Assembly (NCBI GenBank): GCA_945871545.1
Contig: CAMBWJ010000167.1
Span: 1-5,117 of the forward strand
Length of the DNA stretch: 5,117 nucleotides
From: an uncultured Clostridia bacterium
GTDB taxonomy: Bacteria; Bacillota_A; Clostridia; Christensenellales; Aristaeellaceae
Direction: 5' to 3'
Program-made: the position numbers and the translations under genes
Shown here: piece after piece, positions 1 to 5,025 of the stretch
Layout of the letters: each line of letters starts with the position of its first letter
How positions within the stretch are numbered: position 1 is the first letter of the stretch
The notes under the pieces: model-generated
What the model was told of the DNA's origin: nothing
The model's database searches: none
The model's input: the letters and a program-made list of their open reading frames with translations, nothing else

Positions 1-1015
1 TGGTGATGGGATGCTCCACGAAGTAGTTCAGCACCATGACCAGCAGCAGCACCGCGCCGTAGATCAGGTTGATGTAGTAGCTGGAGATCTGCGGGAAGCG
101 GTTGAGTCCGGTTTCCAGCAGACGCAGCAGGATGATGGCCAGCATCACGCCGCTGATCTTGCCGCGGCCGCCCTTGGGATCCACGCCGCCCAGCACCACG
201 ATCAGGATGCACTGGAGGGTGTAGACGCTGCCGTAGTCCGAGCGCGCGGAGTTGTAGTTGGCCAGCATGATCATGCCGCCGATGGCTGCGCAGATGCCGG
301 AGATCGCGTAGGTCTTGATGAGCATGCGATCCACCTTCACGCCGGAGAAGCGGGCCACATTCTCGTTGGTACCGATCATGTAGATCTTCTTGCCGAAGGA
401 GGTGCGCGCCAGCAGGAACCAGACGATCAGCGCGATGACCACGAAGAAGATCAGCTGCACCGGCAGAACGCCCTGCATCACGCCGCGCTTGCCGGGGATG
501 ACCTTGATCAGCTTCTGGTTGATGGTTTCCGCATAGTTCATGGGCAGGTCGCTGACCGCGTTGCCGCCGGTGATGACCATGGAGATGCCGGTCACCAGCT
601 GGTTCATGCCCAGGGTCGTCAGGATCGGCGGGATCTTGATCTTCGAGATCAGCGCGCCGTTGATCGCGCCGACCACCAGGCCGATGCAGATCGCCATTGC
701 GAACGCGGCGATCATGGTGAAGGCATTGATGCTGCCGTCAACCATCTGGCTCTTCATGAACATGCCCATGGTGATGGAGGTGACGTTCGCCACGCCCACG
801 GAGGACAGGTCGATGCCGCCGGTGATCATGCACAGCATGCCGCCGAGGGCCATGATGCCGAACTCGGGGAACTGGCTGGCCATGGTGGTGAAGTTGATGA
901 CGGTGTAGAACTTCGAGAAGCGGGTGATTGCCATGAAGATCATCCACGCCACGATCATGATGACCAGGCGGGAGATGTGGCGATCCTTGCGGTAGATGGC
1001 GAGCAGCTTGTTCAT
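1..1015 (-). CDS. CUT2-family sugar ABC transporter permease 2 (3' end off the left edge)
   Basis: Integral membrane permease of the RbsC/LsrD/RhaQ family (BPD_transp_2). It should pair with the neighbouring permease to form the import channel. The ATG is at 1015-1013, and 338 codons are readable before the window ends without a stop. Family members are about 320-350 residues, so only a few residues are probably missing. Visible are a first hydrophobic helix at about 16-31, the family motif GGIDLS at 66-71, hydrophobic stretches at about 98-120, 187-203, 235-252, 265-277, 287-300 and 312-332, the cytoplasmic ATPase-coupling segment FGKKIYMIGTNENVARFSGV at 207-226, and VLGGVDPKGGRGKISG at 274-289. 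The start overlaps the permease 1 stop as ATGA, and a Shine-Dalgarno AAGGAGG (1029-1023) lies 7 bases upstream inside permease 1, so translation is probably coupled. Substrate is not determinable from the permease. Confidence 0.93.
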   Translation of the reverse strand, partial: MNKLLAIYRKDRHISRLVIMIVAWMIFMAITRFSKFYTVINFTTMASQFPEFGIMALGGMLCMITGGIDLSSVGVANVTSITMGMFMKSQMVDGSINAFTMIAAFAMAICIGLVVGAINGALISKIKIPPILTTLGMNQLVTGISMVITGGNAVSDLPMNYAETINQKLIKVIPGKRGVMQGVLPVQLIFFVVIALIVWFLLARTSFGKKIYMIGTNENVARFSGVKVDRMLIKTYAISGICAAIGGMIMLANYNSARSDYGSVYTLQCILIVVLGGVDPKGGRGKISGVMLAIILLRLLETGLNRFPQISSYYINLIYGAVLLLVMVLNYFVEHPIT

Positions 1016-2046
1016 TTTACCGCCTCCTTTTTCAGGTTGCGAAGGCCGGCCTTATTTGCGCGCGTGACCTGCATTGCGGAGATGCCGGTGCCAACCACGA
1101 TCAGCGCGCCGACGAAGAAGTCCTTCCAGACGGTGGGTATGCCGATCAGGATCATGGAGTTTTCCACCATGACGATCAGCGCGGTGCCCAGCATGCAGCC
1201 GTACAGCGTGCCGCTGCCGCCAACGATGGCGGTGCCGCCCAGCACCACGCCAGCGATGATGTTCATTTCCATGCCCAGCATGTTGGTGGGATGCATCTGC
1301 TGCATCATGCTCACGCGGCACAGACCCGCCAGTGCGGAGATCACGCCCACGTACACCAGCATCAAAAAGCGGGTGCGCTTGACGTTGAAGCCCGCACGAT
1401 GGGCGCTGGTCGCGTTGCCCCCGATGGCGTAGATGCCGCGGCCGAACATGGTCTTGTTGAGCAGGAAGTAGGTCACCAGCAGCACGGCCACGAGCATCAG
1501 GAATGTCGTCGGCATGCGCGAGGTCAGGCCGGAGGTCTTGTTCTCCGCGATGAACAGCGCGGAGGTGCCGAAGGAGCGCATGCCCTGCGGGATCACCGCC
1601 AGCTGCTTGGAGTTCAGCGCGCCCTGCATCAGTCCCTTGAACACGGAGGAGGAGCCGAGGGTCACGATCATGGCAGGCAGCTCAAAGTAGCCGATGAACA
1701 GGCCGTTGAACGCGCCCAGGATGCCGCCGATCACGATGGTGATCAGGATGGGCAGCCACACGCCGCCTTCCCAGCCCATGTCCAGCAGCATCTTGGTGGT
1801 GGCATAGCCGGTGAGGGAGGCCAGCGCCGGGAACGATACGTCGAAGCCGCCGGAGACGATGACCATGAACTCGCCGATGGCGAAGATTCCGGGCACGACC
1901 AGCGCGCTCAGGATGTCGACGATGTTGTTGGGGGTGAAGAACTGATGGGAGCGAACCTCGATCAGCAGGCACAGTGCGAGGAACACCAGCGTGATGTAAA
2001 ATTCGCTTCTTCCGGTCAGCTTACGGAGAGATTTTTTCAGATTCAT
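1012..2046 (-). CDS. CUT2-family sugar ABC transporter permease 1
   Basis: Complete 344-residue membrane permease of the RbsC/LsrC/RhaP family (BPD_transp_2), a channel subunit of the importer. Hydrophobic segments appear at about 16-30, 48-65, 98-120, 122-140, 180-196, 227-247, 262-275, 284-302 and 309-325. The usual GGIDLS motif is present as GGFDVS at 66-71. The coupling segment FGRGIYAIGGNATSAHRAGF (201-220) and the loop LGGTAIVGGSGTLYG (269-283) are characteristic of the family. The C-terminal tail is basic. The start at 2046-2044 has Shine-Dalgarno TAAGGAGGG (2062-2054) 7 bases upstream, whose first three bases are the ATPase stop codon. An ATG at 2050 is out of frame and was not used. 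Permease 1 differs throughout from permease 2, so the channel is probably a heterodimer, as in the Lsr and rhamnose systems. Family is certain; substrate is not. Confidence 0.95.
   Translation of the reverse strand: MNLKKSLRKLTGRSEFYITLVFLALCLLIEVRSHQFFTPNNIVDILSALVVPGIFAIGEFMVIVSGGFDVSFPALASLTGYATTKMLLDMGWEGGVWLPILITIVIGGILGAFNGLFIGYFELPAMIVTLGSSSVFKGLMQGALNSKQLAVIPQGMRSFGTSALFIAENKTSGLTSRMPTTFLMLVAVLLVTYFLLNKTMFGRGIYAIGGNATSAHRAGFNVKRTRFLMLVYVGVISALAGLCRVSMMQQMHPTNMLGMEMNIIAGVVLGGTAIVGGSGTLYGCMLGTALIVMVENSMILIGIPTVWKDFFVGALIVVGTGISAMQVTRANKAGLRNLKKEAVK
1023..1029 (-). promoter_or_regulatory. Ribosome binding site of permease 2, inside permease 1
   Basis: AAGGAGG on the minus strand lies in the last codons of permease 1, 7 bases before the permease 2 ATG at 1015. 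With the ATGA start/stop overlap (1015-1012) it supports equal, coupled production of the two channel subunits. Confidence 0.83.
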
Positions 2047-2053
2047 GCATTTT

Positions 2054-2062
2054 CCCTCCTTA
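2054..2062 (-). promoter_or_regulatory. Ribosome binding site of permease 1, overlapping the ATPase stop
   Basis: TAAGGAGGG on the minus strand contains the ATPase stop codon (TAA, 2062-2060) and the Shine-Dalgarno for permease 1, 7 bases before its ATG at 2046. Terminating ATPase ribosomes would sit on this site, so translation of the two genes is probably coupled. Confidence 0.85.
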
Positions 2063-3544
2063 CATCATGTGCGAGAGCACGGTGGTCTCGTCGGTCTGTG
2101 CGGGCTCGAGCTGGGCGACGATCCGGCCCTTCTTCATGACCAGCATCTTGGAGCAGTTTTCCAGAACCTCGGGCAGGTCGTCCGAGATGATGATGACCGC
2201 CATGCCCTGATCCGCCAGGCGCTGGAGGATCGCATGGATGTCGTGCTTGGAGCCGATGTCCACGCCCACGGTGGGGCCGTTGAGGATCAGCACGTCCGGC
2301 TTGCAGGCCAGCCACTTTGCCAGCACGATTCTCTGCTGGTTTCCGCCCGACAGGGTGGTGCAGGCGTTCTGCGGGTCGGGAGTCTTGATGGCCAGTTCCC
2401 TGACCCACTTGTCCACCTCGTCCTTGCACGCCTTGCGGTCAAGCACGCCCGCGCCCTTGGTGAGGTGGTCGATCTCTGAAATGATGATGTTGTCTGCGAT
2501 GGACTGGGTGAGGAACAGGCCCTCGCTGAGTCGATCCTCCGGCACGAAGCCGATTCCGGCGGCGATGGCGTCGCGGGGATTTCCGATCTTCACCGGCTTG
2601 CCATCCTTGATGATCTCTCCGCCGGTGGCCTTGCGCAGACCGAACATGGACAGCGCCAGCTCCGTGCGTCCGGAGTCCAGAAGTCCTGTGATGCCCAGGA
2701 TCTCGCCGCGGCGCAGGTTGAAGGAGATGTCCTCAAAGCTGCCGTCCAGCGTGAGATTTTTGACCTCCAGCACGTTCTCCTTGCTCTCAAAGCTCGGCTT
2801 GAAGGGCTCGCTCTCGAATTCGCGGCCGGTCATATAGTAGGAGAACTTCTTGTCGTCCAGGTCGGCGGTGTTGCCGGTGGCAACCATCTGACCGCTGCGC
2901 ATGATGGAGAAGCGCTCCGAAATTTCAAATACCTCGTCCAGCTTGTGGCTGACGAACAGGATGGCGATGCCCTGGGCCTTGAGCTTCAGGATGATCTCAA
3001 AGAGGGCCTTGACCTCCTTCTTCGTCAGCGCCGTGGTGGGCTCGTCCATGATGATGAGCTTTGCGTTGAACATCAGCGCGCGGCAGATGGCAACCATCTG
3101 CTTCTCCGCGACGGTGAGGGAGCCGACCAGGCGATCCAGCTCCATGTCGAAGTTGATCTTGGAGAGGGCCTCCTTGGCGATCTGGCGCATGCGGCGCTTG
3201 TTCACGAGCTTGTGACCTGCGGCCAGCTCGGTGTTGAACGCCAGATTCTCCATGACCGTCAGGTTCGGGAAGATGGAAAAGTCCTGATAGATGACCTGAA
3301 CGCCCATATTGATGGCCTCCAGGGGCGTGATTTCAGAATAGCTCTTTCCATCAAACTCAATGTGCCCTCCGTCGGGCTTGTGAACGCCGCAGATGACCTT
3401 GATGATTGTAGATTTTCCGCAACCGTTCTCGCCGGCCAGGCAGTGCACCTCGCCGGGCTTGATTTCCAGCGTCACGTTCTGCAGCGCCTTGACTGCGCCG
3501 AACGATTTGCTGATGTCTACTGCTCTGAGCAGATACTCGGACAT
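2060..3544 (-). CDS. Sugar ABC transporter ATP-binding protein, two fused nucleotide-binding domains (RbsA/LsrA/RhaT class)
   Basis: Cytoplasmic ATPase of a CUT2 importer; 494 residues, the normal length for the class. Domain 1 has Walker A GENGCGKST at 38-46, Q-loop Q87, a weak signature LTVAEKQ at 143-149, Walker B LIIMDEPT at 163-170 (D167, E168) and H-loop H200. Domain 2 starts near 258. It has a degenerate Walker A, GLLDSGRT at 287-294 (Arg for Lys), a canonical signature LSGGNQQ at 398-404, and LILNGPT at 419-425, where the Walker B Asp and catalytic Glu are replaced by N422 and G423. Domain 1 Walker motifs plus the domain 2 signature should make one working ATP site; the other is probably only structural. 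The start at 3544 was chosen because AAGGAGGA lies 8 bases upstream and the RbsA-type N-terminus (SEYLLRAVDISKSFG) begins there. Upstream in-frame ATGs would translate the hairpin region. Confidence 0.95.
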   Translation of the reverse strand: MSEYLLRAVDISKSFGAVKALQNVTLEIKPGEVHCLAGENGCGKSTIIKVICGVHKPDGGHIEFDGKSYSEITPLEAINMGVQVIYQDFSIFPNLTVMENLAFNTELAAGHKLVNKRRMRQIAKEALSKINFDMELDRLVGSLTVAEKQMVAICRALMFNAKLIIMDEPTTALTKKEVKALFEIILKLKAQGIAILFVSHKLDEVFEISERFSIMRSGQMVATGNTADLDDKKFSYYMTGREFESEPFKPSFESKENVLEVKNLTLDGSFEDISFNLRRGEILGITGLLDSGRTELALSMFGLRKATGGEIIKDGKPVKIGNPRDAIAAGIGFVPEDRLSEGLFLTQSIADNIIISEIDHLTKGAGVLDRKACKDEVDKWVRELAIKTPDPQNACTTLSGGNQQRIVLAKWLACKPDVLILNGPTVGVDIGSKHDIHAILQRLADQGMAVIIISDDLPEVLENCSKMLVMKKGRIVAQLEPAQTDETTVLSHMM

Positions 3545-3552
3545 TGCCAGAA

Positions 3553-3560
3553 TCCTCCTT
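3553..3560 (-). promoter_or_regulatory. Ribosome binding site of the ATPase gene
   Basis: AAGGAGGA on the minus strand, 8 bases before ATG 3544-3542. It decides the start: upstream in-frame ATGs, including the one at 3697, would add 51 residues translated from the stem-loop array. Confidence 0.85.
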
Positions 3561-3561
3561 G

Positions 3562-3579
3562 CGGCGGTTTGACCCGCCG
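3562..3579 (-). other. Intercistronic stem-loop 4, adjoining the ATPase ribosome binding site
   Basis: Arms CGGCGG (3562-3567) and CCGCCG (3574-3579) form a perfect 6-bp stem with a 6-base loop. Its base ends one nucleotide before the ATPase Shine-Dalgarno (3560-3553), so it could affect ribosome access to the ATPase start. Confidence 0.6.
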
Positions 3580-3592
3580 GGTTTCTTGGGTG

Positions 3593-3609
3593 GCGGAGCC
3601 GAACTCCGC
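3593..3609 (-). other. Intercistronic stem-loop 3
   Basis: Arms GCGGAG (3593-3598) and CTCCGC (3604-3609) form a 6-bp GC-rich stem. In minus-strand RNA the loop is UUCGG, close to the very stable UUCG tetraloop. It lies 7 bases from the base of stem-loop 2, in the same untranslated stretch. Confidence 0.6.
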
Positions 3610-3616
3610 AAAATCC

Positions 3617-3662
3617 CGGCAGATTTTGCCTGAACAACGAGCCGTTCAGGCAAAATCTGCCG
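3617..3662 (-). repeat. Intercistronic stem-loop 2: perfect 19-bp inverted repeat
   Basis: Positions 3617-3635 are the exact reverse complement of 3644-3662, with an 8-base loop. This is the longest perfect dyad in the window. No T-run follows on the minus strand, arguing against a standard terminator. It may stabilise the upstream message or cause partial termination. The perfect arms also fit a dispersed palindromic (REP-like) unit, which cannot be tested from one copy. Confidence 0.85.
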
Positions 3663-3670
3663 AGATGATC

Positions 3671-3696
3671 TGCGGGGAGCCGCATGGCCCCCCGCA
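3671..3696 (-). other. Intercistronic stem-loop 1, just after the binding-protein stop
   Basis: Arms 3671-3681 and 3686-3696 with a 4-base loop. The one plus-strand mismatch (A3678/C3689) is a G-U pair in the minus-strand RNA, giving an 11-bp, very GC-rich stem. It starts 15 bases after the stop codon of the binding-protein gene. No U-tract follows on the minus strand, so it looks like a 3' mRNA-protecting or pausing structure rather than a full terminator. Confidence 0.75.
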
Positions 3697-3711
3697 ACTC
3701 ATTTTTTGGAA

Positions 3712-4704
3712 TTAGAAGCCGAAGGAATCAACGTTCTCAGCGGTGATGGTAATCCAGCCCTGGCCCTCGAACACGGTCTCGGAGCCTTCCTTGAACTGGA
3801 GCTCGGTGTAGCCTTCCACGCCCAGATCCAGCGGAGCGGAGATCTCGTCGCCAGCCAGGATCTTCTGTGCGAGGGCAACCATCGCCTGGCCCGCCAGCGC
3901 GGGATCCCACAGGGTCAGGTACTGCACGGCGCCGCTCTTGAGCAGCTCAGCGTTGTCGCCAGGCATGCCGGTACCGGCGGTGAACACCTTGCCGGAGAGG
4001 CCCAGCTCCTCGATCGCGCGGGCAACGCCGGGGGCGTCGAAGGAAGAGGTGCCCATGATGCCCTTCAGATCCGGATACTTCTTGAAGAGCTCCTTGGCAA
4101 CGTTGTAGGCGGTGTCGCCATTGTCGTGAGACTCAACGCGGGGGTCGTCCTCCAGCAGGGTCATGTTCGGATAGGCCTCGGTGGCGCGCTTCACACCGCC
4201 GTCCGCCCACTCGTTGTGGGAGCCGTTGGTCAGGTCGGCGACCATCGTGGTGTACAGGCCCTCTTCGCCCATGGCGGCGGCGAGGTTGTCCATGATGAAC
4301 GCGCCGTACAGCTCGTTGTTGAAGGCCTCGATGTCGTAGTCGACGTTCTCGAGGGCAGCGCCTTCATGGGCGATGACCACGATGCCGGCTTCGCGGGCAG
4401 CCTTCAGAGAGGGCTCGATGGACTTGATGTCAACCGGAACCACGCAGATTGCGTCGACGCCCTGGGCGACCAGGTCGTCAACCAGCTGGGCCTGCAGGGT
4501 CGCGTCGATTTCGGCGGTGCCCTTCTGATAGATGGTGTCTTCCGGATGTGCGGCAGCGTACTCCTCAACGCCGGTGTTCATGCGAACGAACCAGGGGTTG
4601 GAGGCATCCTTCGGGACGACGACGATCTCCCAGCCCTCTGCGAAAGCAGAAGCGCAGGTCAGCACCATGATGGCAGCCATGAGCAGAGCAACAAATTTCT
4701 TCAT
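3712..4704 (-). CDS. Sugar ABC transporter substrate-binding protein, LsrB/RhaS-like
   Basis: Exported ligand-binding subunit of the importer; 330 residues, usual for periplasmic-binding-protein-like family 1 (Peripla_BP_4, COG1879). Residues 1-22 form a signal peptide: KK, then a hydrophobic core VALLMAAIMVLT, with a likely signal peptidase I cut at AFA/E. The first lobe begins EIVVVPKDASNPWF (26-39), followed by QGVDAICVVPVD (81-92), typical of the family. Later landmarks are LKGIMGTSSFDAPG (213-226), YLTLWDPALAGQAM (262-275) and a C-terminus ENVDSFGF resembling the LsrB C-terminal end. K32 matches the LsrB ligand lysine by position, but the other AI-2 contacts I recall do not match. The start at 4704 is set by AAGGAGGG (4720-4713) 8 bases upstream and by the signal peptide; an in-frame ATG at 4833 lies upstream of the -10 box and was rejected. 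First gene of the operon; ligand unknown, a sugar most likely. Confidence 0.94.
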   Translation of the reverse strand: MKKFVALLMAAIMVLTCASAFAEGWEIVVVPKDASNPWFVRMNTGVEEYAAAHPEDTIYQKGTAEIDATLQAQLVDDLVAQGVDAICVVPVDIKSIEPSLKAAREAGIVVIAHEGAALENVDYDIEAFNNELYGAFIMDNLAAAMGEEGLYTTMVADLTNGSHNEWADGGVKRATEAYPNMTLLEDDPRVESHDNGDTAYNVAKELFKKYPDLKGIMGTSSFDAPGVARAIEELGLSGKVFTAGTGMPGDNAELLKSGAVQYLTLWDPALAGQAMVALAQKILAGDEISAPLDLGVEGYTELQFKEGSETVFEGQGWITITAENVDSFGF

Positions 4705-4712
4705 TTTGTTTT

Positions 4713-4720
4713 CCCTCCTT
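4713..4720 (-). promoter_or_regulatory. Ribosome binding site of the binding-protein gene
   Basis: AAGGAGGG on the minus strand, 8 bases before the ATG at 4704. It decides the start in favour of 4704 over the upstream in-frame ATG at 4833. It is flanked by A-rich, presumably unstructured RNA, consistent with high expression of this first gene. Confidence 0.85.
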
Positions 4721-4772
4721 TTTTCTATGTTCACTCCTTGCGGAGATAAACAACACCTGTGAAAATTCTCCG

Positions 4773-4786
4773 TTAAAACGTTCTCC
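4773..4786. promoter_or_regulatory. Operator 2: imperfect CG-centred copy in the early leader
   Basis: On the minus strand this reads GGAGAACGTTTTAA, centred between 4779 and 4780; five of seven half-site positions are symmetric. With its left flank it repeats operator 1: 17 bases beginning TTGTTG (4791-4775) match 4833-4817 at 15 of 17 positions. The two centres are 42 bases apart. It falls roughly 10-20 bases downstream of the predicted transcription start, where a bound repressor would act as a roadblock or assist looping. Confidence 0.55.
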
Positions 4787-4801
4787 AACAATTTACAATG
4801 T

Positions 4802-4830
4802 ATTATAACACATCGAAAAACGTTTTTCAA
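4802..4830 (-). promoter_or_regulatory. Sigma-A/sigma-70 type promoter of the importer operon
   Basis: On the minus strand the -35 box is TTGAAA (4830-4825, one mismatch to TTGACA), the spacer is exactly 17 bases, and the -10 box is a perfect TATAAT (4807-4802). TG lies one base before the -10 box, giving an extended -10 element. Transcription should begin near 4795, leaving a leader of about 90 bases before the binding-protein gene. This is the only strong promoter seen in the window and probably drives all four importer genes. Confidence 0.88.
4815..4828. promoter_or_regulatory. Operator 1: perfect 14-bp palindrome in the promoter spacer
   Basis: GAAAAACGTTTTTC is its own reverse complement and centres on CG between 4821 and 4822, as LacI-family operators typically do. 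It lies between the -35 and -10 boxes and overlaps the -35 box, so a bound protein would block RNA polymerase. It keeps an AAxCG core like catabolite-responsive elements but lacks their outer TG/CA pairs, so a dedicated sugar repressor is a better guess than CcpA. The regulator gene is not in the window. Confidence 0.72.
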
Positions 4831-4833
4831 CAA

Positions 4834-4975
4834 ATCTCCGTCAAATCTACAAATTTTCTTGAATTCCGATGGGACTTGTGTTCAGTTCGGATATTTGTAA
4901 ATCCCGCACCCCTCTTTGGGTCAAATCCTAGTAAAAATCCGATTCATTTTTCCATCCGGAAGGTCTTGTACAGGC
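4834..4975. other. Gene-free spacer upstream of the importer promoter
   Basis: AT-richer sequence between the terminator and the promoter. I find no convincing open reading frame, RNA gene or second promoter. The 8-mer GTCAAATC occurs at 4920-4927 and 4840-4847, exactly 80 bases apart, and a small dyad ATTT-GT-AAAT lies at about 4893-4902. Both are weak and may be chance. An activator site could be here, but nothing identifies one. Confidence 0.5.
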
Positions 4976-5014
4976 AAGAAAAAGCGGCCCGATGCAAGCG
5001 CATCGGACCGCTTT
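4976..5014 (-). terminator. Rho-independent terminator of the upstream gene
   Basis: Arms 4981-4995 and 5000-5014 form a 15-bp stem with a 4-base loop. The single plus-strand mismatch (C4988/A5007) becomes a G-U pair in minus-strand RNA, so the stem is fully paired only in that direction. The stem runs straight into TTTTTCTT (4983-4976) on the minus strand. It ends the gene whose stop codon is at 5028-5026 and insulates the importer promoter from read-through. Confidence 0.92.
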
Positions 5015-5025
5015 GGATTCTGCGA

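Noticed and set aside
11..1432. Plus-strand open frame of 473 codons spanning both permease genes.
   Set aside because: Antisense shadow of GC-rich genes: the product is dominated by His, Asp, Gln, Ala and Gly with no domain, while the minus strand encodes clear permeases with ribosome binding sites.
1291..2139. Plus-strand open frame of 282 codons opposite permease 1 (and a similar one at 2945-3715 opposite the ATPase).
   Set aside because: Same His/Gln/Asp-rich antisense composition; arises from codon bias on the coding strand.
3617..3696. Intrinsic terminator between the binding protein and the ATPase.
   Set aside because: Neither large hairpin is followed by a U-tract on the minus strand; partial attenuation remains possible but a full terminator is not supported.
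3545..3697. N-terminal extension of the ATPase from the ATG at 3697.
   Set aside because: The added 51 residues read through three of the four hairpins and part of the first, have no family similarity, and the strong Shine-Dalgarno is placed for 3544.
3706..4749. Plus-strand open frame of 347 codons opposite the binding-protein gene.
   Set aside because: Antisense of a well-supported gene; no recognisable domain or convincing ribosome binding site, and it runs into the real gene's leader.
4705..4795. Riboswitch in the operon leader.
   Set aside because: The leader is only about 90 bases and shows just one weak 6-bp stem (4741-4746 with 4767-4772) around a 20-base loop; no known riboswitch core was recognised.
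4815..4828. CcpA catabolite-responsive element.
   Set aside because: The AAxCG core fits, but the outer TG and CA positions required by the usual consensus are absent.
4705..4833. N-terminal extension of the binding protein from the ATG at 4833.
   Set aside because: This start lies upstream of the -10 box and would bury the signal peptide 43 residues inside the protein.
4898..4924. Second promoter upstream (TTGACC at 4924-4919).
   Set aside because: At a 17-base spacing the -10 candidate is TTTACA, a poor match to TATAAT.
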